Notes under the pieces: generated by a model
Databases searched by the model: none
Told to the model about the DNA's origin: nothing
What the model saw: the letters and a program-made list of their open reading frames with translations, nothing else
Part shown: positions 9,477 through 21,168 of the stretch, one piece after another
How the letters are laid out: each line of letters opens with the position of its first letter
Numbering within the stretch: the first letter of the stretch is position 1
NCBI RefSeq assembly: GCF_029167375.1
Contig: NZ_JARFTP010000002.1
Location: 62,001 to 126,000, forward strand
Reading direction: 5' to 3'
Source of the DNA: Tsukamurella sp. 8F
GTDB taxonomy: Bacteria; Actinomycetota; Actinomycetes; Mycobacteriales; Mycobacteriaceae
Length of the DNA stretch: 64,000 nt
Translations under genes and position numbers: made by a program

Positions 9477-10460
9477 GTGGCATTGACTGCCGAGGTGAAG
9501 GACGAACTGAGCCGGCTGGCGATCACCCAGGTCAGTTGCCGCCGCGCGGAAGTCGCCTCCCTACTCCGATTCGCGGGTGGGCTGCACATCCAGGGCGGCC
9601 GGGTCGTCGTCGAGGCCGAGGTCGACATGGGGATCATCGCCCGTCGGCTCCGCAAGGAGATTCTGGACCTGTACGGCTATAACGCGGACGTGCATGTGCT
9701 CGGCGCAGGTGGCCTGCGGAAGGCCGCTCGATACATCATCCGCGTCGCGAAGGACGGCGAGGCGCTGGCGCGCCAGACCGGTCTGCTCGATCAGCGTGGC
9801 CGCCCCGTTCGGGGGCTTCCGCCCCAGGTCGTGGGTGGTTCCGTGGGTGACGCCGAGGCCGCGTGGCGGGGCGCCTTCCTCGCCCACGGCTCCCTGACCG
9901 AGCCCGGCCGCAGCAGCGCGCTCGAGGTCTCGTGCCCCGGCAACGAGCTCGCGCTCGCGCTCGTAGGGTGCGCGCGCCGCCTCGGCGTGACGGCCAAGGC
10001 GCGCGAGGTCCGCGGCGGGGATCGCGTCGTCGTTCGGGACGGCGAGGCGATTGGCGCACTGCTCACGCGCATGGGCGCCAATGACACCCGCCTCGTATGG
10101 GAGGAGCGGCGCATGCGCCGCGAGGTCCGGGCGACTGCCAACCGGCTCGCCAACTTCGACGACGCAAACCTCCGCAGGTCCGCCCGCGCGGCGGTCGCAG
10201 CCGCCGCGCGTGTCGAGCGGGCCCTCGAGATCCTCGGCGACGACGTGCCCGACCACCTCGCCAAGGCGGGCGCGCTCCGCGTGGAGCATCGGCAGGCGTC
10301 TCTGGAGGAGCTGGGCGCGCTGGCCGACCCGCCGATGACCAAGGACGCGGTCGCGGGAAGGATCCGGCGACTGCTCTCGATGGCCGACAAACGCGCAACT
10401 CAGGACGGCGTTCCCGACACCGAGTCCGCCGTCACGGCGGATATGCTCGAGGACGGCTGA
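9477..10460 (+). CDS. whiA: Sporulation-type transcription factor WhiA
   Basis: A DNA-binding regulator with a degenerate LAGLIDADG homing-endonuclease-like N-terminal domain and a C-terminal helix-turn-helix. In Streptomyces it works with WhiB to start sporulation septation; non-sporulating relatives keep it for cell division or chromosome control. The start [14 protein letters not shown] is the family start, with GGAGGAC as ribosome site before GTG 9477. The C-terminal HTH region includes [17 protein letters not shown]. 327 residues, full length. It is the last gene of the rapZ-yvcK-whiA set. Confidence 0.96.
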   Translation: MALTAEVKDELSRLAITQVSCRRAEVASLLRFAGGLHIQGGRVVVEAEVDMGIIARRLRKEILDLYGYNADVHVLGAGGLRKAARYIIRVAKDGEALARQTGLLDQRGRPVRGLPPQVVGGSVGDAEAAWRGAFLAHGSLTEPGRSSALEVSCPGNELALALVGCARRLGVTAKAREVRGGDRVVVRDGEAIGALLTRMGANDTRLVWEERRMRREVRATANRLANFDDANLRRSARAAVAAAARVERALEILGDDVPDHLAKAGALRVEHRQASLEELGALADPPMTKDAVAGRIRRLLSMADKRATQDGVPDTESAVTADMLEDG

Positions 10461-10522
10461 GCCGCTCCCCGGGGCGGTGCCGAAGAACCTTTCGCCCGGC
10501 GGAAAGCGGTGATCGCCGATAG

Positions 10523-11584
<1,062 letters not shown>

Positions 11585-11585
11585 T

Positions 11586-12824
11586 ATGTCCTCTGTGCCT
11601 ACCCTTACCGATCTGATCGAAGCCGGTGTAGCCGGCCGCACGGTGCTCGTCCGTTCGGACCTGAACGTCCCGCTCGACGGCGACGTGATCACCGACGCGG
11701 GCCGCATCGCCGCCTCCGTCCCCACCTTGAAAGCTCTCGTCGAGGCGGGTGCGAAGGTGATCGTCACCGCGCACCTCGGCCGCCCCAAGGGTGAGCCGGA
11801 CCCGAAGTTCTCGCTCGCGCCGGTGGCCGTCGAGCTCGCGAACAGGCTGGGGCGCAACGTCCAGCTCGCGACCGACGTCGTCGGGCAGGACGCTCTCGCG
11901 CGCGCGGAGGGGCTCACCGACGGCGACGTCCTACTGCTGGAGAACGTGCGCTTCGACCCGCGGGAGACCAGCAAGGACGACGCGGAGCGTGAGGCCCTCG
12001 CGCGCGACCTCGCGGAGCTCGTCGACGTGTCCTCGCACGTCGGGCCGGGCGCGTTCGTCTCCGATGGCTTCGGTGTCGTGCACCGCAAGCAGGCCTCCGT
12101 CTACGACATCGCCAAGCTGCTGCCGCACTACGCCGGCAACCTGGTCGACTCGGAGGTCCGCGTTCTCGGGCGGCTCACCGAGAGTCCCTCGCGGCCATAT
12201 GCCGTGGTGCTGGGCGGGTCGAAGGTATCCGACAAGCTCGGAGTGATCCGGGCCCTCGCACCTAAGGTCGACACCCTGGTGATCGGCGGCGGCATGGCGT
12301 TCACCTTCCTTGCCGCGCAAGGGTATTCGGTCGGAACCTCGCTCCTGCAGGAGGATCAGATCGAGGTCTGCAAGCAACTGCTCGATGAGTTCGCCGATGT
12401 GCTGCACCTGCCGACCGATGTCGTGGTCGCGGACGCGTTCTCTGCGGACGCGAACTCGCAGACCGTTGCGGCATCCGAGATCCCCGACGGCTGGATGGGG
12501 CTCGACATCGGCCCCGAGTCGGTCAAGCGGTTCGCGCAGGTCCTCACCCAGGCGAAGACGGTGTTCTGGAACGGCCCCGCGGGTGTGTTCGAGTTCCCGG
12601 CGTTCGCGGCGGGCACGAAGGGGGTCGCCGAGGCCGTCATCAAGGCCACGGGTGGTGGCGCGTTCACCGTCGTCGGCGGCGGAGACTCGGCCGCAGCCGT
12701 GCGCACGCTCGGCCTCGACGAGGACGGCTTCAGCCACATCTCGACCGGTGGCGGCGCGTCGCTCGAGTACCTGGAGGGCAAGGAGCTGCCCGGCCTCGCC
12801 GTACTGTCCGAGCCCAACGCATAA
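11586..12824 (+). CDS. pgk: Phosphoglycerate kinase
   Basis: Transfers the acyl phosphate of 1,3-bisphosphoglycerate to ADP, the first ATP-forming step of lower glycolysis. Recognised by [14 protein letters not shown] near the N-terminus, [13 protein letters not shown], the hinge-region [14 protein letters not shown] and the nucleotide-loop [13 protein letters not shown] near the C-terminus. 412 residues, full length. It sits directly after gap, with 9 bases to tpiA. Confidence 0.97.
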   Translation: MSSVPTLTDLIEAGVAGRTVLVRSDLNVPLDGDVITDAGRIAASVPTLKALVEAGAKVIVTAHLGRPKGEPDPKFSLAPVAVELANRLGRNVQLATDVVGQDALARAEGLTDGDVLLLENVRFDPRETSKDDAEREALARDLAELVDVSSHVGPGAFVSDGFGVVHRKQASVYDIAKLLPHYAGNLVDSEVRVLGRLTESPSRPYAVVLGGSKVSDKLGVIRALAPKVDTLVIGGGMAFTFLAAQGYSVGTSLLQEDQIEVCKQLLDEFADVLHLPTDVVVADAFSADANSQTVAASEIPDGWMGLDIGPESVKRFAQVLTQAKTVFWNGPAGVFEFPAFAAGTKGVAEAVIKATGGGAFTVVGGGDSAAAVRTLGLDEDGFSHISTGGGASLEYLEGKELPGLAVLSEPNA

Positions 12825-12833
12825 GGAGTACGC

Positions 12834-13616
12834 ATGAGCCGCAAGCCGCTGATCGCCGGCAACTGGAAGATGAACCTGAACCACCTCGAGGCGATCGCGG
12901 TGGTTCAGAAGCTCTCGTTCTCGCTCCCTGAGAAGTACTTCGCCCACGTCGACGTGACGGTGATCCCGCCGTTCACGGACCTGCGTTCGGTGCAGACCGC
13001 CGTCGACGGTGACGACCTCCTCATCACCTACGGCGCACAGGACCTGTCGCCGCACGACTCCGGCGCGTACACGGGGGACATCAGCGGGGCCTTCCTCGCG
13101 AAGCTCGGGTGCACGTACGTCGTGGTCGGGCACAGTGAGCGCCGCACCATCCACGGCGAGACCGACGAGGTCGTTCTCGCCAAGGCCAAGGCGGCGCTGC
13201 GCAACGGGCTCACGCCGATCGTCTGCATCGGCGAGGGGCTCGACGTGCGCGAGCGAGGCGAGCAGGTGGCCTACAACGTCGCGCAGCTGAAGGGCTCGCT
13301 CGCGGGACTCACCGCCGAGGAACTGGCGAAGACCGTGATCGCCTACGAGCCGGTCTGGGCGATCGGGACCGGCAAGGTCGCGACCCCCGCCGACGCGCAG
13401 GAGGTGTGCGCCGCGGTACGTGGCACGATCGCGGAGCTCGCGAACGACGAGGTCGCCGCAGGCATCCGCATCCTCTACGGCGGCTCGGTGAGCAGCAAGA
13501 ACGTGGGAGACATCGTCGCCGAGACCGACGTCGACGGTGCGCTCGTCGGAGGTGCGTCGCTGAAGCCCGAGGAGTTCGCCTCACTCAGCGCCATCGCCGC
13601 CGGTGGGCCGCTCTGA
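12834..13616 (+). CDS. tpiA: Triosephosphate isomerase
   Basis: Interconverts dihydroxyacetone phosphate and glyceraldehyde-3-phosphate. The catalytic residues are in place: Lys in AGNWKMNL, His in VVGHSERR, Glu in [12 protein letters not shown]. The phosphate loop YGGSVSSKN follows. 260 residues, full length. The start is set by AAGGAG a few bases before ATG 12834. Third gene of the glycolytic operon. Confidence 0.97.
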   Translation: MSRKPLIAGNWKMNLNHLEAIAVVQKLSFSLPEKYFAHVDVTVIPPFTDLRSVQTAVDGDDLLITYGAQDLSPHDSGAYTGDISGAFLAKLGCTYVVVGHSERRTIHGETDEVVLAKAKAALRNGLTPIVCIGEGLDVRERGEQVAYNVAQLKGSLAGLTAEELAKTVIAYEPVWAIGTGKVATPADAQEVCAAVRGTIAELANDEVAAGIRILYGGSVSSKNVGDIVAETDVDGALVGGASLKPEEFASLSAIAAGGPL

Positions 13617-13652
13617 CGGCGTCCGACGACTGATCGCGTAGACTGGCCGACC

Positions 13653-13895
13653 GTGGAAACGTTGCGGACCGTGCTGAATATCGCACTCATCGTGCTGAGC
13701 CTGCTGCTCGTCATGCTCGTGCTCCTGCACAAGGGCAAGGGCGGCGGCCTGTCGTCGATGTTCGGCGGCGGCGTGCAGTCGTCGCTGTCGGGCTCATCGG
13801 TGGTGGAGAAGAACCTGGACCGGCTGACGATCTTCGTCGGCATCGTGTGGGTCGTCTGCATCGTCGGCGTGACGCTGAGCATCAAGCTGGCTTAG
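13653..13895 (+). CDS. secG: Preprotein translocase subunit SecG
   Basis: An 80-residue accessory subunit of the SecYEG channel. It has two membrane segments (about residues 7-26 and 57-77) joined by the hallmark Gly/Ser-rich loop KGKGGGLSSMFGGG. GTG start at 13653, 36 bases after tpiA. The placement after tpiA is the conserved bacterial order. A strong terminator hairpin follows 11 bases later. Confidence 0.95.
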   Translation: METLRTVLNIALIVLSLLLVMLVLLHKGKGGGLSSMFGGGVQSSLSGSSVVEKNLDRLTIFVGIVWVVCIVGVTLSIKLA

Positions 13896-13906
13896 CATCT
13901 GACGAA

Positions 13907-13944
13907 GAGAACGCCGCGAGTCCTTTTGGGCTCGCGGCGTTCTC
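13907..13944 (+). terminator. Strong terminator closing the gap-pgk-tpiA-secG operon
   Basis: A perfect 14-bp stem, GAGAACGCCGCGAG (13907-13920) with CTCGCGGCGTTCTC (13931-13944), closes a 10-base loop containing TTTT. It lies between secG and ppc. Confidence 0.85.
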
Positions 13945-14015
13945 GCGTGTCGGGATGTCGCAGCGCACGTTGCTCGCACTGAGAGATCGGGGCAGCGGCG
14001 GCATAATGCTCTCTC

Positions 14016-16775
14016 ATGACGACAGCCCCCGATCGTGGCGCGACCGAACCCCTGCGGGACGACATCCGTCTGCTCGGCGGGATCCTGGGGGAGACCGTGC
14101 GCGAGCACGCCGGGGAGGAGACCTTCGACCTGGTCGAGAAGGCTCGCGTCGAATCCTTCGCGGTGCGCCGCTCCGAGCTCGACCGCGCCGAGCTGGCGGC
14201 GATGCTGGCGCCCATCCCCACGGCGCAGGCGCTGCCCGTCATCCGGGCGTTCAGCCACTTCGCCCTGCTCGCCAACCTCGCCGAGGACCTGCACCGCGAG
14301 CGGCGTCGAGCGATCCACGTGCGTGCGGGGGAGCCGCCCCAGGCGTCGTCGCTGGCGGCGACATACGCCGTGATCGACGACGCCGGCCTGGCGCCGTCGG
14401 ACGTGGCGGCGGCGCTTCGTCATGCATTGGTGGCTCCTGTGATCACCGCGCACCCGACGGAGACCCGCCGACGCACCGTGTTCGAGACGCAGCATCGGAT
14501 CACCGAGCTCATGCGGTACCGCGACCGTACCGAGCTCGATGCCGGGGAGGAGGCGCGCATCGAGCTCGCGCTGCGGCGGCAGGTCCTCACGCTGTGGGAT
14601 ACGGCCCTTGTGCGGCTCGAGCGGCTGCGCATCCAGGACGAGATCGAGTCGGGCCTGCGCTACTTCGAGGCGTCGTTCCTCGAGGTGATGCCCGAGCTCA
14701 ACCGCGAGTTGCGTACCCGGCTGCGCGAGATGTATCCGGGTGTCGACCTGCTCGCGGAGCCGATGCTCCGGCCGGGTTCGTGGATCGGGGGCGACCGCGA
14801 CGGCAATCCGAACGTCACGGCGGAGGTCGTCGCCATGGCGACGCAACGCGCGTCGGCGACGGTCCTGCAGCACTACCTGCGGCAGCTCGCCGAGCTCGAG
14901 CGTGAGCTGGCCCTGTCGGTCCGCCTCACGACGGTGTCCGACGAGTTGCTCGCGCTCGGTTCGTTCGACGAGTCGCCCCGCCGAGCCGACGAGCCGTACC
15001 GCCGCGCGCTCAACTGGATCCACGGGCGGCTGTCCGCGACCGCGGATGCGCTGCTGTCGGGTGAGTTCGATGGGCGCCTCGACATCGGTGCGCCGCGCTA
15101 TACCGACCCAGCCGAGTTTCGGGCGGATCTGGACGTCGTGGACGATTCGCTGCGCGGAGGCGGCGACGGCCTGCTCGCCGATGACCGCCTGCAGGACCTA
15201 CGCGAGGCGGCCGCCACGTTCGGCTTCCACCTCTCGTCGCTGGACATGCGGCAGAACTCGGACGTGCATGAGGAGACGATCGCCGAGATCTTCGCGTGGG
15301 CGGGCGTGCACGACGACTACGTGTCGCTCGATGAAGACGATCGGGTCGCTCTGCTGTCCGCGGAGCTTCGTACCCGGCGGCCGTTGACAGGGCCCGGTGC
15401 CGAGTTCTCCGAGCAGACCACCAAGGAGCTCGGGATCCTCCGTGCCGCTGAGCACGCGGTCCGCACGCTGGGCTCGGCCGCGGTGCCCAACTACATCATC
15501 TCGATGTGCACGTCGGTATCCGACATGCTCGAGGCCGCCGTATTGCTCAAGGAGGCCGGTCTGCTGAGGCCCGGCGACGGTGCAGCGGGCGGCCCCGCCT
15601 GCCCTCTCAACATCGTGCCCCTGTTCGAGACCATCGAGGACCTGCAACAGGGGGCGCCGACGATACGCGCCGTGCTCGGCGTGCCCGAGTACCGCGCCCT
15701 GGTCGATGGCAAGGGTGGGCTGCAGGAGGTGATGCTCGGCTACTCGGACTCCAACAAGGACGGCGGCTACCTGGCAGCGAACTGGGCGCTTTACCGCGCC
15801 GAGCTCGACCTCGTGCAGGCGGCGCGCGACACCTGCATCACGTTGCGGCTGTTCCATGGGCGCGGGGGCACCGTCGGACGCGGCGGCGGTCCGTCGTACG
15901 AGGCCATCCTCGCGCAGCCGCCGGGGGCGGTCCGGGGTTCGCTGCGGCTTACCGAGCAGGGTGAGATCATCGCCGCCAAGTACGCCGAGCCGACCCTCGC
16001 GCGGCGCAACCTGGAGTCCCTCGTCGCGGCGACACTCGAGTCCTCCCTACTCGATACCGAGGGGCTGGGCGACGACGCCGGGGACGCCTACGCGATCCTC
16101 GACGAGCTCGCGGCGCTGGCGCGAGAGGCCTACAGCGACCTGGTCCACCGCACCGAGGGGTTCGTCGAGTACTTCACCACCTCGACGCCGGTCGCCGAGA
16201 TCGGTTCGCTCAACATCGGGTCGCGGCCGAGCTCGCGCAAGCAGACGTCGAAGATCTCGGATCTGCGGGCGATCCCGTGGGTGATGTCTTGGTCGCTCTC
16301 GCGCGTGATGCTGCCCGGCTTCTACGGTACGGGCGCTGCCTTCGAGCAGTGGGTGGGCGGAGATCCGGAGCGCCTGGAGAAGCTGCGGGACCTGTACCGG
16401 CGGTGGCCGTTCTTCCAGACCGTGTTGTCCAACATGGCGCAGGTGCTCTCGAAATCGGATCTCGGTCTCGCGTCCCGCTACGCGGATCTCGTTCCGGATA
16501 AGACGTTGCGGGACAAGGTCTTCGGGATGATCTCCACGGAGCACACACGCACTATAGATATGTACTTCCAGATCACGGAGACCGATGACCTGCTCGCTGA
16601 CAACCCGGCTCTGAAGCGCTCCGTATTCAACCGGTTCCCGTACCTGGAACCCCTGAACCACCTGCAGGTGGAGTTGCTGCGCCGGTATCGAGCCGGCGAC
16701 GCCGACCCGCAGGTGCAGCGCGGGATCCTGCTCACCATGAACGGCCTCGCCACCGCCCTGCGCAACTCGGGCTAG
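14016..16775 (+). CDS. ppc: Phosphoenolpyruvate carboxylase
   Basis: An anaplerotic enzyme that carboxylates phosphoenolpyruvate with bicarbonate to oxaloacetate. Catalytic signatures are intact: [14 protein letters not shown] with the active-site His, [25 protein letters not shown] and the GSRPSSRK phosphate loop. 919 residues, full length. The C-terminus ends NSG, close to the usual NTG. It has its own short leader after the secG terminator, so it is probably transcribed separately. It is convergent with the kinase gene, with 22 bases between. Confidence 0.97.
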   Translation: MTTAPDRGATEPLRDDIRLLGGILGETVREHAGEETFDLVEKARVESFAVRRSELDRAELAAMLAPIPTAQALPVIRAFSHFALLANLAEDLHRERRRAIHVRAGEPPQASSLAATYAVIDDAGLAPSDVAAALRHALVAPVITAHPTETRRRTVFETQHRITELMRYRDRTELDAGEEARIELALRRQVLTLWDTALVRLERLRIQDEIESGLRYFEASFLEVMPELNRELRTRLREMYPGVDLLAEPMLRPGSWIGGDRDGNPNVTAEVVAMATQRASATVLQHYLRQLAELERELALSVRLTTVSDELLALGSFDESPRRADEPYRRALNWIHGRLSATADALLSGEFDGRLDIGAPRYTDPAEFRADLDVVDDSLRGGGDGLLADDRLQDLREAAATFGFHLSSLDMRQNSDVHEETIAEIFAWAGVHDDYVSLDEDDRVALLSAELRTRRPLTGPGAEFSEQTTKELGILRAAEHAVRTLGSAAVPNYIISMCTSVSDMLEAAVLLKEAGLLRPGDGAAGGPACPLNIVPLFETIEDLQQGAPTIRAVLGVPEYRALVDGKGGLQEVMLGYSDSNKDGGYLAANWALYRAELDLVQAARDTCITLRLFHGRGGTVGRGGGPSYEAILAQPPGAVRGSLRLTEQGEIIAAKYAEPTLARRNLESLVAATLESSLLDTEGLGDDAGDAYAILDELAALAREAYSDLVHRTEGFVEYFTTSTPVAEIGSLNIGSRPSSRKQTSKISDLRAIPWVMSWSLSRVMLPGFYGTGAAFEQWVGGDPERLEKLRDLYRRWPFFQTVLSNMAQVLSKSDLGLASRYADLVPDKTLRDKVFGMISTEHTRTIDMYFQITETDDLLADNPALKRSVFNRFPYLEPLNHLQVELLRRYRAGDADPQVQRGILLTMNGLATALRNSG

Positions 16776-16797
16776 CTCGCAACGAGTGCAGACGGTC

Positions 16798-18540
16798 CTA
16801 GAACGTCCGGGTGGTGCCGCTGGGGCCCGCGGTGTCGGAGATGAACTTGGCGAGGCAGTGCTCGTTATCGAACCCGCTGGTCTTGCACCAGTTGACGGCC
16901 GAATCGGGATCGGGGAACGAGAACGCGGTGACGGTGACCCACGCGTCCTGCATGTCGAAGACGGTCCAGTCGGTGCTGTAGAGCAGGCGCGCGCCGCCGT
17001 ATCGCTGGCTCAGCGAGTTCTCCTCGTCCAGGATCGCCGCGGCGTCCCAGACCTTGCCGTCGACGTTCCACCCCGGCTGCTTCGTCGACAGCTGCGCGAC
17101 CCAGCGGTTGTTCAAGGACGCCAGCACGTACGGCCGATCTCCCGCGGCACGGGCCTGTAGGTCCGCGACGGTGACCGCAGGCGCCGCGGAGGTCCCGGTC
17201 TGCGTCGGCGGTGCCGCGATCACGGTGGTGGCCTGTCCCTGTGCCGTCACCGTCTGTGTCGCCGTCTGGGTCGCGGTCGGTGGAGCCGCGGCCGAACCCC
17301 CGGCCGCGGTAGTCTCGGGACGCGAATCGCGGTTCCCCAGAAGCACATACGCCAGCACGCCCACGATCGCCACGAGCGCGAGCGCCGCCGTGGCCAGGAC
17401 GGGGACCGCGATGCCGCGCCGCGGCGCGGGGGCGGGGTACGGGTGGCCCAGGGCTCCCGGATATCCGGCCTGCGGGTACGACCCCTCCGCCCGCGGATAC
17501 GAAGCACCGCGATAGCCCCCGGGATGCGAGACGCCCGGATATGAGGCCGCCGGATACGAAGCCGCGGGCGGGAGGCCGGGCTGCGAGACGTGCGTAGGTG
17601 CGTCCACCGACCGTGAGGCTCCGGTCTCGCCGCCGGCGGCGACAGCGGGACGGATCACCGTCTCGTCGTACCCGGTTCCCGGGTCGGGGAGGCGGACCGT
17701 CGGGGCGGAGGCACCGTCGAGGGCGGCCCGCGCGGCGGCACTGAGCTCGCCGCAGCTGCCGTACCGATCGCCCGGCTCCTTGGCCATGCCGCGCTCGATC
17801 ACACCGTCCATCGCGGTGGGGACAGCAGCTGTATCGGACACCCGCGGGATCTCGGCGGTCGCATGCAGGCGCAGCATGGCTCCCAGCGAATCGGCATGGA
17901 ATGGCGGCCTGCCCGTGAGGGCCTCGAACAGAACGCAGGTCAGCGCGTACTCGTCGCCGGCCGCCGTCGGCGTCGTGCCGTCGAACCGCTCGGGCGCTGC
18001 GTACGCCTGCGATCCGACGAACATCCCCGCCGACGTCATCCGGGACTGGCTGTCCGCGACCGCGAGCCCGAAGTCGACGAGGTACGGGAACCCGCTCGCG
18101 GTGAGTCGGATGTTGGCGGGCTTGACGTCGCGGTGCACCAACCCCTTGGCGTGTGCGGCGTCGAGGGCGCCGGCGACCTGCGCGACCACGTCGACGGCCT
18201 CTGCCGCATCGAGTGGGCCGTCGCGCAGTACATCCGCGAGGTCCCGGCCCTCGACGAGGCGCATGTCGATGTAGAGCACGCCGTCGATCTCGCCGAAGTC
18301 GTGGATCGGGATGACATGCGGGTCGGCGAGCCCCGCGGCGGCATGCGACTCCCGGTCGAATCGCGCTCGGAACGCCTCGTCCTCGGCGACGGAGGAGTGC
18401 AGCACCTTGAGTGCCACGTCGCGGTCGCGGCGCTCATCGTGCGCGCGATAGACCTCTCCCATGCCGCCTCGCCCGAGCAACCGGCCGATGCTGTACGGCC
18501 CGAGCGTCGTACCTGTGCGGGCCCCGTCGGTGTTCGACAT
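16798..18540 (-). CDS. Receptor-type Ser/Thr protein kinase with extracellular sensor domain
   Basis: A Hanks-type (Pkn) kinase. Cytoplasmic kinase domain at about residues 10-270: GRGGMGEVY glycine loop, catalytic Lys in VALKVL, HRDVKPAN catalytic loop, DFGLA and APE motifs. Then a Pro/Tyr/Ser-rich juxtamembrane linker with repeated SYP units, a single membrane helix (AVPVLATAALALVAIVGVLAYVL region, about 390-412) and an extracellular Thr/Ala-rich part of about 165 residues. There are no PASTA repeats. I chose ATG 18540, with AGGAGGGGG upstream; the frame is open to 18612. Ligand and targets are unknown. It is divergent from the next gene. Confidence 0.92.
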   Translation of the reverse strand: MSNTDGARTGTTLGPYSIGRLLGRGGMGEVYRAHDERRDRDVALKVLHSSVAEDEAFRARFDRESHAAAGLADPHVIPIHDFGEIDGVLYIDMRLVEGRDLADVLRDGPLDAAEAVDVVAQVAGALDAAHAKGLVHRDVKPANIRLTASGFPYLVDFGLAVADSQSRMTSAGMFVGSQAYAAPERFDGTTPTAAGDEYALTCVLFEALTGRPPFHADSLGAMLRLHATAEIPRVSDTAAVPTAMDGVIERGMAKEPGDRYGSCGELSAAARAALDGASAPTVRLPDPGTGYDETVIRPAVAAGGETGASRSVDAPTHVSQPGLPPAASYPAASYPGVSHPGGYRGASYPRAEGSYPQAGYPGALGHPYPAPAPRRGIAVPVLATAALALVAIVGVLAYVLLGNRDSRPETTAAGGSAAAPPTATQTATQTVTAQGQATTVIAAPPTQTGTSAAPAVTVADLQARAAGDRPYVLASLNNRWVAQLSTKQPGWNVDGKVWDAAAILDEENSLSQRYGGARLLYSTDWTVFDMQDAWVTVTAFSFPDPDSAVNWCKTSGFDNEHCLAKFISDTAGPSGTTRTF

Positions 18541-18653
18541 CCCCGTCCCCCTCCTGAGGCTCCGCGTGCTTGGGGAACCGCTGGAAACGATGGTATTCCG
18601 GCGGTGCGACAAGTTTTGCGAGACGGACGGGAAATCGTCTCTACTCTTGGGTC

Positions 18654-19094
18654 ATGACTACTCGGATCCAGGCAGATCAGGACGTCGTGACCCGCTTCCT
18701 CGCCGATATGGCGGCAGGCCGCGTGGACGCGGCGATCGCGGCCTTCGACGACGACGTCGTATATACCAACGTCGGGCTCGCGACGCTACGTGGCCGCCGC
18801 AGGGCCGGGCGCGTCATCGCGTTGCTCGATCGCCCGGCTCTCGGGTTCGACGTGCAGTTGACGTCGATAGCGGCCGACGGTGGCACCGTCCTCACAGAGC
18901 GGATCGACGAGCTGCGCATCGGGCCGATGCGCATCCGGTTCTGGGTGTGTGGGCGATTCGACGTGTCGGACGGTCGGATCACGTTGTGGCGCGACTACTT
19001 CGACAACGTCGACGTCCTCAAGGGGCTCGCCCGGGGCGTCGTCGCCCTCGCGATCCCGGCTGTGCAGCGGCCGCTTGCACCGATCGAGAGATGA
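18654..19094 (+). CDS. Limonene-1,2-epoxide hydrolase-like (NTF2-fold) protein
   Basis: A 146-residue NTF2-fold protein of the limonene-epoxide-hydrolase family. Family members add water to small epoxides with an Arg-Asp-Asp centre. The R-x-D pair is visible in ERIDELRIG (Arg83, Asp85) and the second Asp in WRDYFD (Asp114), so it may be active; the substrate is unknown. The start is set at ATG 18654; the frame is open to 18570 but family similarity begins here. The stop overlaps the ATG of the next gene (ATGA), so the two are coupled. Confidence 0.8.
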   Translation: MTTRIQADQDVVTRFLADMAAGRVDAAIAAFDDDVVYTNVGLATLRGRRRAGRVIALLDRPALGFDVQLTSIAADGGTVLTERIDELRIGPMRIRFWVCGRFDVSDGRITLWRDYFDNVDVLKGLARGVVALAIPAVQRPLAPIER

Positions 19095-19633
19095 CGGGCT
19101 ACGGTCACCCGCCGCAGCGCGGGGGGAGTGTGGTGACCGCGGTCGTCGTCGGGGCGATGGTGGTCGCTCTGGCGGCCGCGGCGACGTTCGTGTACGTCGG
19201 CGTGCAGATCGGTTCGCGCGCCGTGGTCGGCCGAGCTGTGGCCATCACGCCCGACTACGGCCGCGCCGACCAGGTGGCCGTGCGCTATGCGCGAGGTGCC
19301 GCAGCGATCGACTACCGGCGGATCGATGCGTGGAAGTCCGCGGTGGTGTGGCATACCTCGCCCGAGTTGAAGGCCAGGCTGGAGGGCACATTCGGCGCGA
19401 TGACCAGCCTCGTCACCGGAATGCAGTGGGTGTCGACGGTGACCGGCGAGCCGGACGCCGTGCGCAGGCAGGCCAAGGGGCTCACCGCGGTCGTCGACGT
19501 GTTCATGCACATTCGGACCGTGTCATCGGCTGCTGCGCAGGGGTCTTCGTCTACCGTCCAATACGTCATCACGCTGGACGGGGCGCGGGACTGGCTGATC
19601 ACCGACGTGGGCGCACCCGGCACACCCAGGTAG
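19091..19633 (+). CDS. Single-pass membrane protein of Mce-associated type, function unknown
   Basis: 180 residues: a short cytoplasmic N-terminus, one membrane helix (VVTAVVVGAMVVALAAAATF, about 14-33) and an extracytoplasmic domain. The layout and the TSPELKARLEG / VVDVFMHIRT stretches resemble the Mce-associated membrane proteins of mycobacteria and relatives; this is a resemblance, not an assignment. There is no mce operon nearby. It is translationally coupled to the upstream hydrolase-like gene and followed by a strong hairpin. Confidence 0.65.
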   Translation: MTGYGHPPQRGGSVVTAVVVGAMVVALAAAATFVYVGVQIGSRAVVGRAVAITPDYGRADQVAVRYARGAAAIDYRRIDAWKSAVVWHTSPELKARLEGTFGAMTSLVTGMQWVSTVTGEPDAVRRQAKGLTAVVDVFMHIRTVSSAAAQGSSSTVQYVITLDGARDWLITDVGAPGTPR

Positions 19634-19657
19634 TGACCACGGACGCCGATTCCAGAC

Positions 19658-19698
19658 GAGAGCGCCGGCCGCCCCACTCGGGGACGGCCGGCGCTCTC
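19658..19698. terminator. Bidirectional terminator
   Basis: A perfect 14-bp stem, GAGAGCGCCGGCCG (19658-19671) with CGGCCGGCGCTCTC (19685-19698), and a 13-base loop. It sits between convergent genes (membrane protein and acyl-CoA dehydrogenase) and can serve both. Confidence 0.85.
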
Positions 19699-19711
19699 GC
19701 GTGAGATCGCG

Positions 19712-20857
19712 CTAGAGGGTGCGCGCGATGATCTCCTTCATGATCTCGTTGGTGCCTGCGTAGATCATCTGCACGCGGTTGTCGACCCAGAAGCGGGCCG
19801 CGGGGTACTCGGCCATGTACCCGTAGCCGCCGAACAACTGCAAGCACTCGCTCGCGACCTGCTGCGCACGGTCGGACGTCCACCACTTGGCCATCGCGAC
19901 CGTCGGGATGTCGAGCTCGCCCTTGACGTGCTTCTCGATGCAGTCGTCCACGAAGACCCGGGCCACGGTCGTCTCGGTGATCGCCTCGGCGAGCTTGAAC
20001 TTGGTGTTCTGGAAGCCGAAGATGGGCCGGCCGAACGCCTCGCGCTCCTTGGTGTAGCGCAGGGTCTCCTCGAAGATGACCTCCATGCCGGCGGTACACG
20101 CCTGCGCGATGATCAGTCGCTCCTGGGGCAGCTGCTGCATCAACTGGTAGAAGCCCTGACCCTCGTCGGTCCCCAGGAGATTCGAGGCAGGGATACGGAC
20201 GTCGTCGAAGAACAGCTCGGACGTGTCCTGACCCTTCTGACCGATCTTGTTGAGCACGTTGCCGCGGCGGAAACCCTCGCGGTCGCCCTCGACGAGCACC
20301 AACGAGATGCCGGAGGCACCCTGGCTGGGGTCGGTCTTGGCGACCACGATGATGAGGTCGGCCTGCTGGCCGTTGGTGATGAACGTCTTGGACCCGTTGA
20401 CGACGTACTCGTCGCCCTGCTTGATGGCGCGGGTCTTGACGTTCTGCAGGTCCGAGCCGGTGCCGGGCTCGGTCATCGCGATCGCGCCGACCACCTCGCC
20501 GGACGCCATCTTGGGCAGCCACTTCTTCTTCTGCTCCTCGCTGCCGTAGGACAGGAGGTAGTGCGCGACGATCCCGTTGTGCAGCGAGACGCCCCAGGAG
20601 GTGTCGAACGCCTGGGCCTGCGCGGCGATGAGCACGGCCTCGTGGCGGAAGTCACCGCCGCCGCCCCCGTACTCCTCGGGGATCGAGAGGCACAGCAGCC
20701 CGAGCTCGCCGGCCTTGTTCCACAGGTCGCGGTCGACGTGGTGCTGCTCGGCGTACTTCTCGATGTTGGGCGTCAGCTCCTTGGCGAGGAAGGCGTCAGC
20801 CATCTCGCGGAGCTGGTCCATCTCCTCGTTCATCCAGCTCGAACGGCGTCGGGCCAT
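19712..20857 (-). CDS. Acyl-CoA dehydrogenase (FadE-like)
   Basis: An FAD-dependent acyl-CoA dehydrogenase of beta-oxidation or related lipid pathways. Signatures: AIAMTEPGTGSDLQNVKT (flavin and substrate binding), EREAFGRPIFGFQNTKFKLAE, and the C-terminal LQLFGGYGYMAEYP with VQMIYAGTNEIMKEII. The catalytic Glu position falls in the YAGTNE region or a nearby alternative. ATG 20857 is chosen for its GAGGTG ribosome site; the frame opens to 20899. 381 residues, full length. It is monocistronic and divergent from the ESX-type pair. Confidence 0.92.
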   Translation of the reverse strand: MARRRSSWMNEEMDQLREMADAFLAKELTPNIEKYAEQHHVDRDLWNKAGELGLLCLSIPEEYGGGGGDFRHEAVLIAAQAQAFDTSWGVSLHNGIVAHYLLSYGSEEQKKKWLPKMASGEVVGAIAMTEPGTGSDLQNVKTRAIKQGDEYVVNGSKTFITNGQQADLIIVVAKTDPSQGASGISLVLVEGDREGFRRGNVLNKIGQKGQDTSELFFDDVRIPASNLLGTDEGQGFYQLMQQLPQERLIIAQACTAGMEVIFEETLRYTKEREAFGRPIFGFQNTKFKLAEAITETTVARVFVDDCIEKHVKGELDIPTVAMAKWWTSDRAQQVASECLQLFGGYGYMAEYPAARFWVDNRVQMIYAGTNEIMKEIIARTL

Positions 20858-21168
20858 AGCGGTCACCTCTCTGCGAAGGAATCGGCGAAAAACAATCACC
20901 AGTGCATGTATTTGCGATGGTAGCGCGTCCCGGATTCTTCCCGAAACCGAGGGGAACCGAACAGCGCGCCCGCGCGTCTAATTGTTGCGGGACACACAGG
21001 GGCCGCAAGCGCGTCGGCCGATCAGGTGGGGCTGTGTGTTCTCGCAGATCCGCGACGCAGGCCAGCCGGTCCGAGGGCCCCGGGCTGGGAGCGCGTCGAG
21101 GAGGCATGCGGGGCCGTGGGCGAGAGGGGAGCGTCCACGGCCCCACTCGTCGGCACGGAGGGGGATTC
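20858..21168. other. Divergent intergenic region, no gene
   Basis: 311 bases between the acyl-CoA dehydrogenase and the ESX-type pair. No convincing coding frame. It should hold both promoters; the one clear element is the ECF-type promoter at 20953-20980. Confidence 0.6.
20953..20980 (+). promoter_or_regulatory. Candidate ECF sigma (SigM-like) promoter
   Basis: GGAACC (20953-20958), 16 bases, then CGTCTA (20975-20980). This matches the mycobacterial SigM-type ECF consensus (GGAAC, 16-18 bases, GTC). It points toward the ESX-type pair, about 190 bases upstream of its first start codon. SigM is known to drive ESX-type genes in Mycobacterium tuberculosis, so the context agrees. Found by eye. 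Confidence 0.5.
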